Below are positions 18,125-27,912 of a DNA stretch of 64,000 nt, in pieces (position 1 is the first letter of the stretch; each line of letters starts with the position of its first letter). Under the pieces are notes generated by a model that worked only from the letters and a program-made list of their open reading frames with translations, was not told the DNA's origin and searched no databases. The stretch comes from a bacterium (lineage in GTDB: Bacteria > Fibrobacterota > Fibrobacteria > UBA11236), in contig OMJM01000042.1 of NCBI GenBank assembly GCA_900299345.1, positions 1 through 64,000 on the forward strand, in the 5' to 3' direction. A program made the translations under genes and the position numbers.

Positions 18125-19096
18125 ATGCATATTTCGCCCGTGCCCCTTCTGGAAGCCCGTGACCTCCGTATCCATATCCACACCGAAAGCGGACTTTCCC
18201 GCGCCGTGGACGGGGTAAGCTTCTCCATCCAGGCCGGTGAAGCGCTGGCCATCGTGGGCGAATCTGGATGCGGCAAAAGCCTCACGGCCATGGGCATCAT
18301 GGGATTACTCCCGCCCTCGGCATTTTACGCCGCAGGTTCGCTGCAATACGAAGGCCGCGATATTCTTGATCTCCCGGAGGCTAAAAGACGTGCCTTGCGT
18401 GGCCGCGAGATGGGAATGGTCTTTCAGGATCCCATGCAGTACCTGAATCCCGTTCTGACCTGCGGCAATCAGGTTGCCGAACCCCTGCGAGTACTGGATG
18501 CACAATCCCATGGGCAAGCGCGGCAACGCGTGCTGGAACTGTTCCGCGAAGTCGGCCTTCCGGATCCGGAGCGCCAGATGGAACGTTACCCTCACGAACT
18601 TTCCGGGGGTATGCGGCAGCGCGTTTTGATCGCCATGGCGCTTGCCTTGAAGCCGAAACTCCTCATTGCCGACGAACCCACCACGGCTCTTGATGCCACA
18701 GTGCAAGCTCAAATTCTGCAACTGCTCCGCCGCTTGTCGAAGGAGCACCGCATGGCGTTGTTGATCATCACCCATGATCTGAACGCAGTGTCGCAGGTCG
18801 CGGATCGCGTGGCCGTCATGTACGCAGGGAAAATCGCGGAAATGCTTTCGGTACATCAACTTTTTGCGGGTCCGCGTCACCCTTATGCCCGTGCTTTGCT
18901 CGATTCCATGCCCGCACGGATTCCCGCCGATCAACCGTTGCGGGGCATTCCAGGTCAGGTACCGGATCCCCGCAATCCGCCACAAGGCTGCCGATTCCAC
19001 CCCCGCTGTTCGAGGGCATTGGAATCCTGTTCCCGGCTGGAGCCCGTATTCACCGACGACGTGGCCTGTCACAATCCCTGGCCGGTGTCCGTATGA
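18125..19096 (+). CDS. Peptide/nickel ABC transporter ATP-binding protein (OppD/DppD-like)
   Basis: An ABC ATPase of 323 residues. It has Walker A GESGCGKS (about 41-48), signature LSGGMRQR and Walker B LLIADEPTTALD. The C-terminal extension ends in NPPQGCRFHPRCSRALESC, the Cys-rich tail typical of oligopeptide and dipeptide importers. It would energise import through an OppB/OppC permease, but no permease or binding protein lies nearby. The start is ATG at 18125; a GTG five codons in is also possible. Its stop overlaps the next gene's ATG by four bases. Confidence 0.88.
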   Translation: MHISPVPLLEARDLRIHIHTESGLSRAVDGVSFSIQAGEALAIVGESGCGKSLTAMGIMGLLPPSAFYAAGSLQYEGRDILDLPEAKRRALRGREMGMVFQDPMQYLNPVLTCGNQVAEPLRVLDAQSHGQARQRVLELFREVGLPDPERQMERYPHELSGGMRQRVLIAMALALKPKLLIADEPTTALDATVQAQILQLLRRLSKEHRMALLIITHDLNAVSQVADRVAVMYAGKIAEMLSVHQLFAGPRHPYARALLDSMPARIPADQPLRGIPGQVPDPRNPPQGCRFHPRCSRALESCSRLEPVFTDDVACHNPWPVSV

Positions 19097-20067
19097 TCGT
19101 CCCCCAACGGAATACTCCCCTGCTCACTGCACAGGGAATCAAGGTCCATTTTCCGATCAAGTCGGGATTCTTACGGCGTGTCACGGGATCGGTTAAAGCC
19201 GTCGATGGAATCGATCTCACCGTAAATCCAGGAGAAACCCTCGCCATTGTTGGAGAGTCTGGATCCGGTAAAAGCACGTTGGGACGGGCATTGCTTCGTC
19301 TCGGACCGATGACCGAAGGAACGCTGCGCTGGGACAGCACAATGGATCTTCTCGCCATGGATGCCGATGTATTGAGAAACTTCCGCCGGAATATGCAGAT
19401 GGTTTTTCAAGATCCCCACGCCTCCTTGAATCCACGTCATACGGCCGGATTCCTGCTTGCAGAACCTTTGCGCATTCATGCATTGGCTTCGGGGAAGGAA
19501 CTCGACGATCGGGTGGATGCATTGCTCAAATCCGTTGGGCTTTCACCGACGGATAAGTCGAAATACCCGCATCAGTTTTCGGGCGGCCAGAAGCAACGTC
19601 TGGCCATCGCCCGCGCCCTGGCCGTAGAGCCGAGGCTGGTAGTGGCGGACGAACCCGTTTCCGCACTGGACATGTCGGTACAAGCTCAGGTGCTGGGATT
19701 GCTCGAAGAGCTGAAACAAAATCTCGGACTGACCTACATCTTCATTTCCCATGACCTTGGAGTGGTGCGCCGTGTTTCAGATCGGGTACTGGTCATGTAC
19801 TTGGGTCATGTGGTCGAAGAGGCGGATACCCATTCCCTATTCCAGAATCCCGTGCACCCTTACACACAGGCCTTGATCAAGGCATCCACGGCGGGCTCCG
19901 GTGAGACAAATCCACCCCTTACCGGAGAAATCCCAAGTCCGTCAAATCCACCTCCAGGCTGCCCCTTTCAAACCCGTTGTCCGAAGGTCATGGAAAAGTG
20001 CCGCCGGGAATATCCGAGTTGGACCCCCAGAGACGGGGGGCGGGTAGCCTGCTGGCTCAATCCTTAG
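19093..20067 (+). CDS. Peptide/nickel ABC transporter ATP-binding protein (OppF/DppF-like)
   Basis: The second ABC ATPase of the pair, 324 residues. It has Walker A GESGSGKS, signature FSGGQKQRLAIARAL and Walker B LVVADEPVSALD. The C-terminal domain ends in NPPPGCPFQTRCPKVMEKC. OppD and OppF normally form the ATPase heterodimer of one importer. The four-base ATGA overlap suggests coupled translation. A separately encoded permease must be assumed. Specificity (peptides, nickel or other) cannot be read from the ATPases. Confidence 0.88.
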   Translation: MIVPQRNTPLLTAQGIKVHFPIKSGFLRRVTGSVKAVDGIDLTVNPGETLAIVGESGSGKSTLGRALLRLGPMTEGTLRWDSTMDLLAMDADVLRNFRRNMQMVFQDPHASLNPRHTAGFLLAEPLRIHALASGKELDDRVDALLKSVGLSPTDKSKYPHQFSGGQKQRLAIARALAVEPRLVVADEPVSALDMSVQAQVLGLLEELKQNLGLTYIFISHDLGVVRRVSDRVLVMYLGHVVEEADTHSLFQNPVHPYTQALIKASTAGSGETNPPLTGEIPSPSNPPPGCPFQTRCPKVMEKCRREYPSWTPRDGGRVACWLNP

Positions 20068-20129
20068 GTGTTACCGGTTTTGAATCTCTCTTTCCAATTT
20101 TGACCAATTTTCAGATACTATCATAAGCC

Positions 20130-20154
20130 AAGCTCTGTAACAGGGCTTATTTTA
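20130..20154 (+). terminator. Probable terminator after oppDF
   Basis: AAGCTCTG (20130-20137), a TAA loop and CAGGGCTT (20141-20148) form an 8-bp stem with one wobble pair, followed by ATTTT. It lies about 60 bases after the oppF-like stop and just before the VWA gene start. Confidence 0.55.
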
Positions 20155-20159
20155 GCGAA

Positions 20160-22226
20160 ATGACCCATATGCGCCATCTTTCTCCGAGAAATCGATTTCT
20201 GGGAATTGCCATCCTAGCGCTTAGCGCTTTAGGACATGTTACAGTTGCACAGACCACCAAACGCTGCGATCTGTTATTGAATAATACTTCGGCCAGTCCA
20301 AGTTGCTTTGATCTCAAAGTGGATTCGGCCAGCGGCGGCCCGGTCATTCAAACAGCCTCCAACGCCACCCGTATTTCCAGTACCGGGCTGACATTCTGCA
20401 AAAATGCGTTTCAGGTGACGACCTCGGGTGAAGCAGACATCGTGTTCCTCATGGACAACACGGGCAGCATGCAGTACGGTGACCCCCATTTTTGCAGCTA
20501 TCCGGGTGATCCCACGTTCTCCCGAGACGATGTCGTGAAACGCGGAATGGATTTGGAACGCTCTTTGGCCGTCCAGGCCACCGCAGGATTCATCTCCTTC
20601 AATGGCCCCGACAGTAGCGGCATCCAAACAAAACGAAAACAATCCCTCTTGGATATCAGTCAGGCACCGACCAATCCTGCCCTCAATGCAATCCATCTGG
20701 CCAATCTGGACACTTTGAAAAAAAAGGTCATTGCGGATTCAGGATTTAGAAACGTCGACACGTGTAACCGCTCTTATCCCATCAATACGGATTGGTATCC
20801 CTCTTTCAGCCTTGCACTTTCCTGGTTGACGGACACTTCCCTTTCTTCCAGCCCAAATCAAGCCATCGTTCTCATTTCTGATGGCGCCGTGAGCGATTAC
20901 GCCAAGGTCAAGGCGCTGGTGGGCAAGCTGCCGCCCGTTTATGGAATTCACCTGGGACGCACGCTGGATAACCAGGGATTTCCGGATCAGGCATCCAACC
21001 AGCTTCAGGAGCTGACGCAACTTACAGGGGGCCAATTCTACCGCATCACTCCCACCGATACTCTGGCGTTACGGCTCGCCATGGAGGAAATCATCTCCAA
21101 ATTGGTGACGCGTGCAGTGCCACCCTCGGGATTGCTCATCCGCAACTCTACCACGGGTCAATCCAGCCATAACGTAGCCATGACCACCGCCTCGAACGGG
21201 GACGTGAGTGTGACGCTTGATAGCGTGCTCACCTTGAACCAGGGAAACACTGCAAACCGGTTTGACGCCATGATTACCGTGGGAAATAAAGTCATCACCT
21301 ATCCCTTGCGTGTATTAGCCAACAGCGCGAATGCCACCTCAGGCTCCTCGGGACTGGCCTGCTACGATCCCGCCTCATTGGCCATGCTTAACACAAACGA
21401 TCAACAGGTGAACTCCTATGTGACCGCGGCCGCTTCCTACAAACTCCGGTTGAATCGATCCCCTGCTGAACTGACCACGGTCACGGCACGTGCCACCTCG
21501 GTGGACACCTTCCAAGTTTCCGGTTGGGGAGATGCTGAAAACATCACATTGCCACTGGCCAGCTCGTCAACTTCTTCTGCGCTTAACCAAAGCAATGCAT
21601 TTCCTTTCAACGGAGCTTCCCCCAGTCCGACACCCGGTAACGGCACATTGGAATCCAATGCCAGTGGCAAAGTCGTTTTTCGCTGGTCTCATCCACGCGA
21701 TCCCAAGGATAGCGCTCATCTCGAACTCGGCTCCGTCCCTGCGGCATTGGGACTGAAGCGCCTGACCGATGTGGTCAAAGGGGTTCCCATCCCGCCGAAT
21801 TTCCCGGCCAACGCCAACCCCGCCGTGCTTCGTGACGGGAGTTCGTTGGGAGCTTGCATTTCCGCTTCCAACTGTCAAAGCGCGGCAGATAATATCACAC
21901 GTGGACTGAATCCTGACAGGGTGCCGAATTTCGAATTACGTACGGATGCCCCGTTCCGTTTCACAGTCTATCTGTACGACAATCTTGGACGTTTCGTAAA
22001 CCAAGCCACGGATTCGGTTTCGTCTGCCAAGTGGCAGAAGCTTCACAAGGATCCTTCCGGGTCTGCAACGATTGTGTTGAGCTTGGCACCCGTTGCCAAG
22101 AGCGGTCAGCAGTTAGGTACGGGAGTTTACCTGATGCAAGCGACAGTGACCACAGCTTCCCCCTCCGGGTCGGGAGGGGTGTCGCAGAAGTTCAAGCCCG
22201 TGCAGTTCGGCTACATACGGCCATAA
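20160..22226 (+). CDS. Secreted von Willebrand factor A domain protein
   Basis: A 688-residue exported protein. An N-terminal signal segment (FLGIAILALSALGHVTVA) is followed by a short Cys-containing region. The VWA domain (about 92-320) has a metal-site motif DNTGSM at 99-104, a T-for-S variant of DxSxS, and VLISDG later. The middle is Ser/Thr/Asn-rich. The end (about 590-688) contains FRFTVYLYDNLGRFVNQ and GTGVYLMQATV, which resembles the all-beta tail domain found in Fibrobacter surface proteins. An adhesive role is inferred. No good ribosome site is visible; ATG 20169 is an alternative start. Confidence 0.72.
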   Translation: MTHMRHLSPRNRFLGIAILALSALGHVTVAQTTKRCDLLLNNTSASPSCFDLKVDSASGGPVIQTASNATRISSTGLTFCKNAFQVTTSGEADIVFLMDNTGSMQYGDPHFCSYPGDPTFSRDDVVKRGMDLERSLAVQATAGFISFNGPDSSGIQTKRKQSLLDISQAPTNPALNAIHLANLDTLKKKVIADSGFRNVDTCNRSYPINTDWYPSFSLALSWLTDTSLSSSPNQAIVLISDGAVSDYAKVKALVGKLPPVYGIHLGRTLDNQGFPDQASNQLQELTQLTGGQFYRITPTDTLALRLAMEEIISKLVTRAVPPSGLLIRNSTTGQSSHNVAMTTASNGDVSVTLDSVLTLNQGNTANRFDAMITVGNKVITYPLRVLANSANATSGSSGLACYDPASLAMLNTNDQQVNSYVTAAASYKLRLNRSPAELTTVTARATSVDTFQVSGWGDAENITLPLASSSTSSALNQSNAFPFNGASPSPTPGNGTLESNASGKVVFRWSHPRDPKDSAHLELGSVPAALGLKRLTDVVKGVPIPPNFPANANPAVLRDGSSLGACISASNCQSAADNITRGLNPDRVPNFELRTDAPFRFTVYLYDNLGRFVNQATDSVSSAKWQKLHKDPSGSATIVLSLAPVAKSGQQLGTGVYLMQATVTTASPSGSGGVSQKFKPVQFGYIRP

Positions 22227-22235
22227 GCTGCAATT

Positions 22236-25200
22236 TTATACAGCCGTTTTGCCGGGGAACCGTGCCTTGATCCGTTCCCACGCGTAATACAGCGTCGGAA
22301 CCACCACCAGCGTCAGCACGGTGTTGAAGAACAGGCCCCAGAAAATGGCCCATGCCATCGGCGTCCACCACAGGGAGCTCTCCGATTTCATGATGGGATG
22401 CAGATGGAAAAAGTCGAACCCCTTGCCCGTGGCCATCGGAACCAATCCGATCATGGCCGTGACCGCCGTGAGCAGCACGGGGCGCAGACGTGTGGCGCCA
22501 CCTTCGATCACCGACTCACGCAACGGCATGCCGCTGCGGCGCAGGTGATTGATGAAGTCGATCAGCACGATGCCGTTCTTTGACACCACGCCCGCCAGGG
22601 CAATGATGCCGATGCCCGTCATCAGAATCGAGAATTGGACATGCATGAAGAGTAGCCCCCAGAACACGCCGCCCAGCGACAGCAGAATGCTGATGAACAC
22701 CAGGAACGGCTGTGCCAGTGAATTGAACTGGGCCACCATGGTCAGCACCACCAGCGCCACGGCGATGAAGAATGCGCGAATCAAAAATGCCTGCGATTCC
22801 TCCTGATCCTTGTTGCTGCTGCCGGTTTCCAACGTGTACCCCGGAGGCAACACCATGTCTTTCACCGCCGCCAAGGCGGCGGACTTGGGCTTGGATTCAT
22901 CCTTCGTTCCCGGACTGAGTTCGGCCCAAACCTGAATGGTGCGCTTGCCGTCGAGACGGCGAATGCTCGCAAGGCTGGCTTTCTGTGTCACACGGGCCAC
23001 AGAGGTCAGCGGAATCTGCGCTCCCTCGTGCGGAATGGTGATTTGATTGACGCCGGAAAATTCCTCACGCGTGGCGGGATTGAGCCGCACCATCACATCG
23101 TCCTCATCCTTGCCCACACGGAACTTGCCCGCCTCATAGCCGTGAATGGCGCCACGCACGGCCATGGCCACGTCGCTGGTGCTGACGCCGAAACGCTGCG
23201 CCTGTTCGCGATCGACTTCGACGGAAAGTTCGGGACGCACGGGATCATAGTCCCAGTTGATGTTGACAAGTCCCGGTACCGTGGCCAGACGCGCTTTGAC
23301 GGTATCTGCGATGTCCGCGAGACGATCAAAATTTTCTCCGGAAACCTCGAAGGACACGGGATAGCCCTGCGGAGGACCGTCCTGCTGCTTTTTGATTGCG
23401 ACCTTCCAGCCCGGCAGCACCTGAGGCACGTGGTTCTGCATCCACTGCATGGATTTCCACGAGTCCACCTTGCGGTGATCGTAGTCCACGAAACTGATGT
23501 CCACATAACCGTAATGAGACTCGGGACGGCGATCTCCCCCGCCCATATCGATCTTGTTGAAGCCCACCACGGCGGAAAAATTCTCGATGTCCGAACTGTC
23601 CTTCGGAATCTCAAACAGGCGTTTCTCGACGACCTTTAAGGCCGAATCCGTGGAGTTGACGTCGATGCCCAGCGGTCCCGTAATTTCCGCCGCAACCACC
23701 TGTGGTTCGATGTTGGGAAAGAACGCCGCGCCGGTTCCGAGCACTCCATAGGCGATCATTCCACCCACCACGAAGAAGAAGCAGAACAGCAGTACAAGGA
23801 ACGGATGATCCACCACACGCAGCAAAAAGGAGCGGTACATGTTGCGGAAGCGATCGAACCAATCTCCATCCTGCTCCTCCATGCGCTTGTTCTTGCTCGT
23901 CATGAACAGCGAGGCGAACACAGGATTGAATACGAAGGCCACGAACAGGGAGCCTGTCAGCATCACCGACACGGTGATGGGAAGAAATTTCATGAACTGG
24001 CCCATGAAGCCGGGCATGAAAACGATGGGCATGAAGGCCGCCACCGTGGTGAGCGTGGCCGTGGTCACAGGAATGGCGACTTCCTTGGTGCCATCTATGG
24101 CCGCTGCAACGCGGCTCTTTCCCATCTGCAAATGACGGTAGATGTTCTCCACCACCACGATGCCGTCGTCCACGAGCATGCCCAGGGCAATGACCGAGGA
24201 GAACAGCACCACCATGTTGAGGGTGATGCCCATGGCGCTCAGCACCAGCGCGCCCATCATCATGCTGAAGGGAATGGCCGTGCTGATGAAAATACTGTTG
24301 CGCAAGCCGAGGAAGAATGAGATCAGCCCGATCACCAGCAACAGACCAAGTACGATGTGATCCTGCAATTCATTGACCATTCGGCGAATCTGGACGCTTT
24401 GGTCGAAGGTGTACGAAACCTCCGTGCCGCGCGGCCAGTTGGGACGCGTTTCCTCCACCACCTTCTTGGCTTCATCCACCAGGTTGATGATGTTCGCTCC
24501 GGTGCGCTTGGTCACGGTGATGGCGAGGGAGTTCTTGCCGTTGAGGCGGAACATGGTGGCACGATCCCGCTGATATTGATAGGAGACCTGTGCCACGTCG
24601 CGCATGCGCACCAACGCACCGTCCTGTGCACGGACGACGAGGTCGGCGAATGCCTCGGGGGATGTGAGTTCACCCGTGAGCTGGACCGAAAACCGGTTGC
24701 CACCGGCCAGCAAGGTTCCACCGGGAATGTTGCGGTGCTGTGTCTGAACCGCTTTGACCAAATCATTCAAAGAAAGTCCGTACTGGCGCAGTTTGGAGGG
24801 ATCCGCGTCAATGGCCACTTCCTTGGTCTGCTTGCCGGTGACGCTCGCCTCGAGCACACCGGGAATGTTGGTGATGCGATCCTTGAGCGTCTGCGCCAGC
24901 TGTTCCAGCCGCTCGTTTTCGTAATCCGAAGAAAGCGAAATGACGAAGATGGGGATGTTGGAAAAGTTCAACTCCTGAACGACGGGTTCCTTGGCGTCCT
25001 CCGGAAAGTCCGGCTTGGCCTCATCCACCTTGTCCTTGACGCGGCGCAATGCGGTCTCGACCTCGACGTCGGCGTTGAACTCCACCTGCACCGTCGAATA
25101 ACCTTCACCCGAAGTGGAACTGACCTTTTTGAGTCCGTCCACACCTTCCAGCTTGTCTTCAATCTTTTCGGTGACCAGTTTTTCCATGTCCTCGGGCGAC

Positions 25201-25355
25201 GCGCCCGGATAGACCACGGTCACGAAGATCAGCGGAATCTTGATTTCGGGAAATGATTCGCGCGGCATGCGCAGGTAGGCGCTGAGCCCTGCCAGAATCA
25301 GAATGACCGCAAGCACCAGTACGGTGACGGGATTTTTAACGGCGAATTTTGTCAT
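22236..25355 (-). CDS. RND-family efflux transporter, inner-membrane pump
   Basis: A 1039-residue proton-driven AcrB/HAE1-class pump. TM1 is near 10-28. The large periplasmic loop begins with YPGASPEDMEKLVTEKIE, and the proton-relay pair DD lies in TM4 (ALGMLVDDGIVVVENIYRH). The second half repeats the layout with GVVSKNGIVLIDF. The substrate is unknown; the sequence resembles broad multidrug or uncharacterised HAE pumps rather than the metal-exporting CusA type. It is the last gene of the tetR-tolC-MFP-RND operon and converges on the VWA gene with 9 bases between stops. Confidence 0.93.
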   Translation of the reverse strand: MTKFAVKNPVTVLVLAVILILAGLSAYLRMPRESFPEIKIPLIFVTVVYPGASPEDMEKLVTEKIEDKLEGVDGLKKVSSTSGEGYSTVQVEFNADVEVETALRRVKDKVDEAKPDFPEDAKEPVVQELNFSNIPIFVISLSSDYENERLEQLAQTLKDRITNIPGVLEASVTGKQTKEVAIDADPSKLRQYGLSLNDLVKAVQTQHRNIPGGTLLAGGNRFSVQLTGELTSPEAFADLVVRAQDGALVRMRDVAQVSYQYQRDRATMFRLNGKNSLAITVTKRTGANIINLVDEAKKVVEETRPNWPRGTEVSYTFDQSVQIRRMVNELQDHIVLGLLLVIGLISFFLGLRNSIFISTAIPFSMMMGALVLSAMGITLNMVVLFSSVIALGMLVDDGIVVVENIYRHLQMGKSRVAAAIDGTKEVAIPVTTATLTTVAAFMPIVFMPGFMGQFMKFLPITVSVMLTGSLFVAFVFNPVFASLFMTSKNKRMEEQDGDWFDRFRNMYRSFLLRVVDHPFLVLLFCFFFVVGGMIAYGVLGTGAAFFPNIEPQVVAAEITGPLGIDVNSTDSALKVVEKRLFEIPKDSSDIENFSAVVGFNKIDMGGGDRRPESHYGYVDISFVDYDHRKVDSWKSMQWMQNHVPQVLPGWKVAIKKQQDGPPQGYPVSFEVSGENFDRLADIADTVKARLATVPGLVNINWDYDPVRPELSVEVDREQAQRFGVSTSDVAMAVRGAIHGYEAGKFRVGKDEDDVMVRLNPATREEFSGVNQITIPHEGAQIPLTSVARVTQKASLASIRRLDGKRTIQVWAELSPGTKDESKPKSAALAAVKDMVLPPGYTLETGSSNKDQEESQAFLIRAFFIAVALVVLTMVAQFNSLAQPFLVFISILLSLGGVFWGLLFMHVQFSILMTGIGIIALAGVVSKNGIVLIDFINHLRRSGMPLRESVIEGGATRLRPVLLTAVTAMIGLVPMATGKGFDFFHLHPIMKSESSLWWTPMAWAIFWGLFFNTVLTLVVVPTLYYAWERIKARFPGKTAV

Positions 25356-25408
25356 GTCAGCTGCCCCTGATGCCTAATTGAAAAGCGTGAAAAGCCGTTC
25401 ACCCTGTT

Positions 25409-26479
25409 TCAGAACTCGACCCGTGTGCCTTCAGAAACCTGGAAGGCGCCGACGGTGATGACGCGATCTCCGGCGGAAAGCCCGGCGAGAACGAGCACGG
25501 AATCTCCTTTGGCCGGGCCAATCGTCACGTTGACTCTGTGCGCCAAACCACCATCCACCTTCATGAGGATCGTGCCTTCTTGAAGGCGCAGCACCGCCTG
25601 CGAGGGAACGACCAACGCCTTATCATAGCTCTTGCGGAGAACGCGCGCCTTGCCCACCATGCCGGGGCGCAGGTTGTTTCCGGAATTCGTCAGCTCGATG
25701 CGGGCCGTCACTGTGCGATTGCGTGCCTCAACGGCGCGATCCAAATCCCGAATCTTTCCGGTCACGGGCTTCATATCACCGCTTTCATTCAGCAACTGAA
25801 ACTCGGCCTTTTGTCCTTCGCGATAATCAAACGCTTCGCCCTCGGGAATGGAAATGACGGCTTCGAGACGCGAGATGTCGGCGAGACGCACCGTGGGCGC
25901 TCCCGGCGGCACATTTTGGTAACCGTCCACAAAACGGCTGACGAGGATGCCCGCGAACGGAGCCTGACAGCGGCTGTCTTCATAAGCCCGCTCCGCCTGC
26001 AACGAGGCCGCACGTGCATTCTGGTAATCAAACTGGGCTTTGTCCAGCATGGCCTTGCCCACGTAACCCTTGTCCACGTTGCTCTGCGTGCGCTCCAGTT
26101 CACCCTTGGCCAAATCCACGGCGGATTTGGCCTGCAACTGCGCCGCCTGATAACGTTCGCTCTCGATGTCGCACAGGGCATCGCCCTTGGCGACGGAGCG
26201 GCCGACGTCGGAAACGCTGTTGACACGCCCGCCGCCCATGGCTGGAGCCGTGAGCACGGCATCGCTGGCACCGCGCAGATCTGCGGAGTACAGTCCCCAG
26301 TCCTCGAAGGCACGGGGTTCCACCACGGCCGTGACGACATGAATGGCCAGCGTGGTGTCCGCGGACACGCGCTTCACATCCTCTTCGCTTTCTTCCTTGG
26401 CTTTCTTCTTGCATCCCGCGAGAATCGCCAAGGAGGCGACGCACACGATTCCCACGATTCTCTGCCATTGCGGTTTCAT
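25409..26479 (-). CDS. RND efflux periplasmic adaptor, lipoprotein
   Basis: A membrane-fusion protein of about 356 residues bridging pump and outer-membrane channel. A lipoprotein signal ends at LAGC (C23). A lipoyl-like beta domain is split by a coiled-coil hairpin (about 110-175, AKSAVDLAKGELERTQ onward). It is followed by a beta-barrel and a membrane-proximal domain (RPGMVGKARVL). The ATG at 26479 overlaps the tolC stop by four bases and gives a proper lipobox, so it is preferred to the longer frame. A 53-base gap precedes the pump gene. Confidence 0.92.
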   Translation of the reverse strand: MKPQWQRIVGIVCVASLAILAGCKKKAKEESEEDVKRVSADTTLAIHVVTAVVEPRAFEDWGLYSADLRGASDAVLTAPAMGGGRVNSVSDVGRSVAKGDALCDIESERYQAAQLQAKSAVDLAKGELERTQSNVDKGYVGKAMLDKAQFDYQNARAASLQAERAYEDSRCQAPFAGILVSRFVDGYQNVPPGAPTVRLADISRLEAVISIPEGEAFDYREGQKAEFQLLNESGDMKPVTGKIRDLDRAVEARNRTVTARIELTNSGNNLRPGMVGKARVLRKSYDKALVVPSQAVLRLQEGTILMKVDGGLAHRVNVTIGPAKGDSVLVLAGLSAGDRVITVGAFQVSEGTRVEF

Positions 26480-27912
26480 TTCGAACCCTCCTCGATCAAG
26501 TCCATGCCCAGCGCGACGCGCAGCGCAGCGCACGCCCGAATTTTCTGGTAACGGGCGCCCAACACTCCCAGCTCCGCATTGCGAAGCCCTTCTTCGGCGG
26601 CCAGCAAATCGGTGACCTGTCCCTTGCCGGAACGAAAATCCTCTGACAACATCTGGCGCGCATCCTCGGCGGCGTCCCGCGCCTGTCGCGCAGCTTCGTA
26701 CGCAGTGTCCGCCGCGGCGGCTTCGTGCAACGCTCTTTCGATATCAATCCGGGCGAAGGTAGTGCCGAGCCTCTGGGAGAGCTCCAACGTACGCGCGTCG
26801 GAATCATATTGCCTAGCCTTCGAACTTTGTCCGAATCCGTCGAAGATGGGCCATTGCAACCCGACGCCCACCTGCCATTCGAGGTTCTTGTCGAAATCCG
26901 TCATTTGATTATTGAGCTTGTACGCGAGAATGCCCCACTTGCCTTGAAAGCCGAGTGTGGGAAGATATTGCATGCGGTAGTAACGGGCATAGCCGCGCAA
27001 TGATTCCTTCTGCAATTGCATGGCTTGAAGATCCGGACGGCGTTCCAGTATCGCCTGTATCCCGGCTTCGGACGTGTCCACCGCGGGAATCGCAAAATCC
27101 GCCGCGGAACTGTCCGGTTCCACCGGAGACTGAACGGAGCGGCCCACCAATCTATTCAAGGACATCGCGGCGGCATCCGCATCGCTTTGCGCACGGATGC
27201 GCTCGGGCTCCAGCGACTTGAGCGCCGAAGTCGCCAGCAGCACGGTGCTGCGCTGGCCCGCGCCCATCCGAAAATTCGACTGCATGAAACCGACGGCCTC
27301 GTTCTGCCGCTTGAGCGATGCTTCGATCACCTGCACCCGCGCGCGGGAAGTCAGGGCTCCGTAGAAGGCGTCCAACGTCTGCATCTCCAACTCTTGCCGG
27401 GAACGGCGGTTCGATTCGGTCTGCGAACGCTGAACCGTTCCGGCCACATGATACGCCTGCCCTACGCGTCCAAAGGCAAAAATGGGTTGCGTCACCTGCA
27501 CGCCGTAGCTGTAGCGGTTCTGGGCAATGTTGATGACGTTCGGTGCCGCCTGCGGTGTGTTGTCGACAAGCACCTTGTTCGTCGCGGGATCCACGACGAG
27601 GTTGCCGGCAGCATCCTGTGTATAACGCGTCGGGGCTTTGAACCCGAGGGACGACAAATCAAAGGGAGAGGCGCCACGACCGGCGTTGGCGTATAACTGC
27701 ACGTTGGGCAAGGCCGCCGAAAGCACTTCGCTCTTCTGCGCATCCAGCTTGGTTTCCTTTTCGGACATCATCCGTGCTTCCTCGCTGCGTTGCAGCGCCG
27801 CGCTCATGGCATCGCGCAAAGTGAGCGATTCGCTCCACACGGAAACAGCAGCAGCCAGTGCGATAAAGGCAAACGGCACCTTTGATCCGCGACGGAAATT
27901 ATGGCGTTTCAT
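26476..27912 (-). CDS. TolC-family outer-membrane efflux protein
   Basis: A 478-residue outer-membrane factor that forms the exit duct of the tripartite pump. A signal peptide (FAFIALAAAVSVWS) is followed by two related halves rich in long alpha-helical, Ala/Gln/Arg-rich segments, as in the TolC tunnel. Typical stretches are ELEMQTLDAFYGAL and DLLAAEEGLRNAELG near the end of the second half. Its start overlaps the end of the TetR gene by 14 bases, placing it directly under that regulator. Confidence 0.9.
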   Translation of the reverse strand: MKRHNFRRGSKVPFAFIALAAAVSVWSESLTLRDAMSAALQRSEEARMMSEKETKLDAQKSEVLSAALPNVQLYANAGRGASPFDLSSLGFKAPTRYTQDAAGNLVVDPATNKVLVDNTPQAAPNVINIAQNRYSYGVQVTQPIFAFGRVGQAYHVAGTVQRSQTESNRRSRQELEMQTLDAFYGALTSRARVQVIEASLKRQNEAVGFMQSNFRMGAGQRSTVLLATSALKSLEPERIRAQSDADAAAMSLNRLVGRSVQSPVEPDSSAADFAIPAVDTSEAGIQAILERRPDLQAMQLQKESLRGYARYYRMQYLPTLGFQGKWGILAYKLNNQMTDFDKNLEWQVGVGLQWPIFDGFGQSSKARQYDSDARTLELSQRLGTTFARIDIERALHEAAAADTAYEAARQARDAAEDARQMLSEDFRSGKGQVTDLLAAEEGLRNAELGVLGARYQKIRACAALRVALGMDLIEEGSK

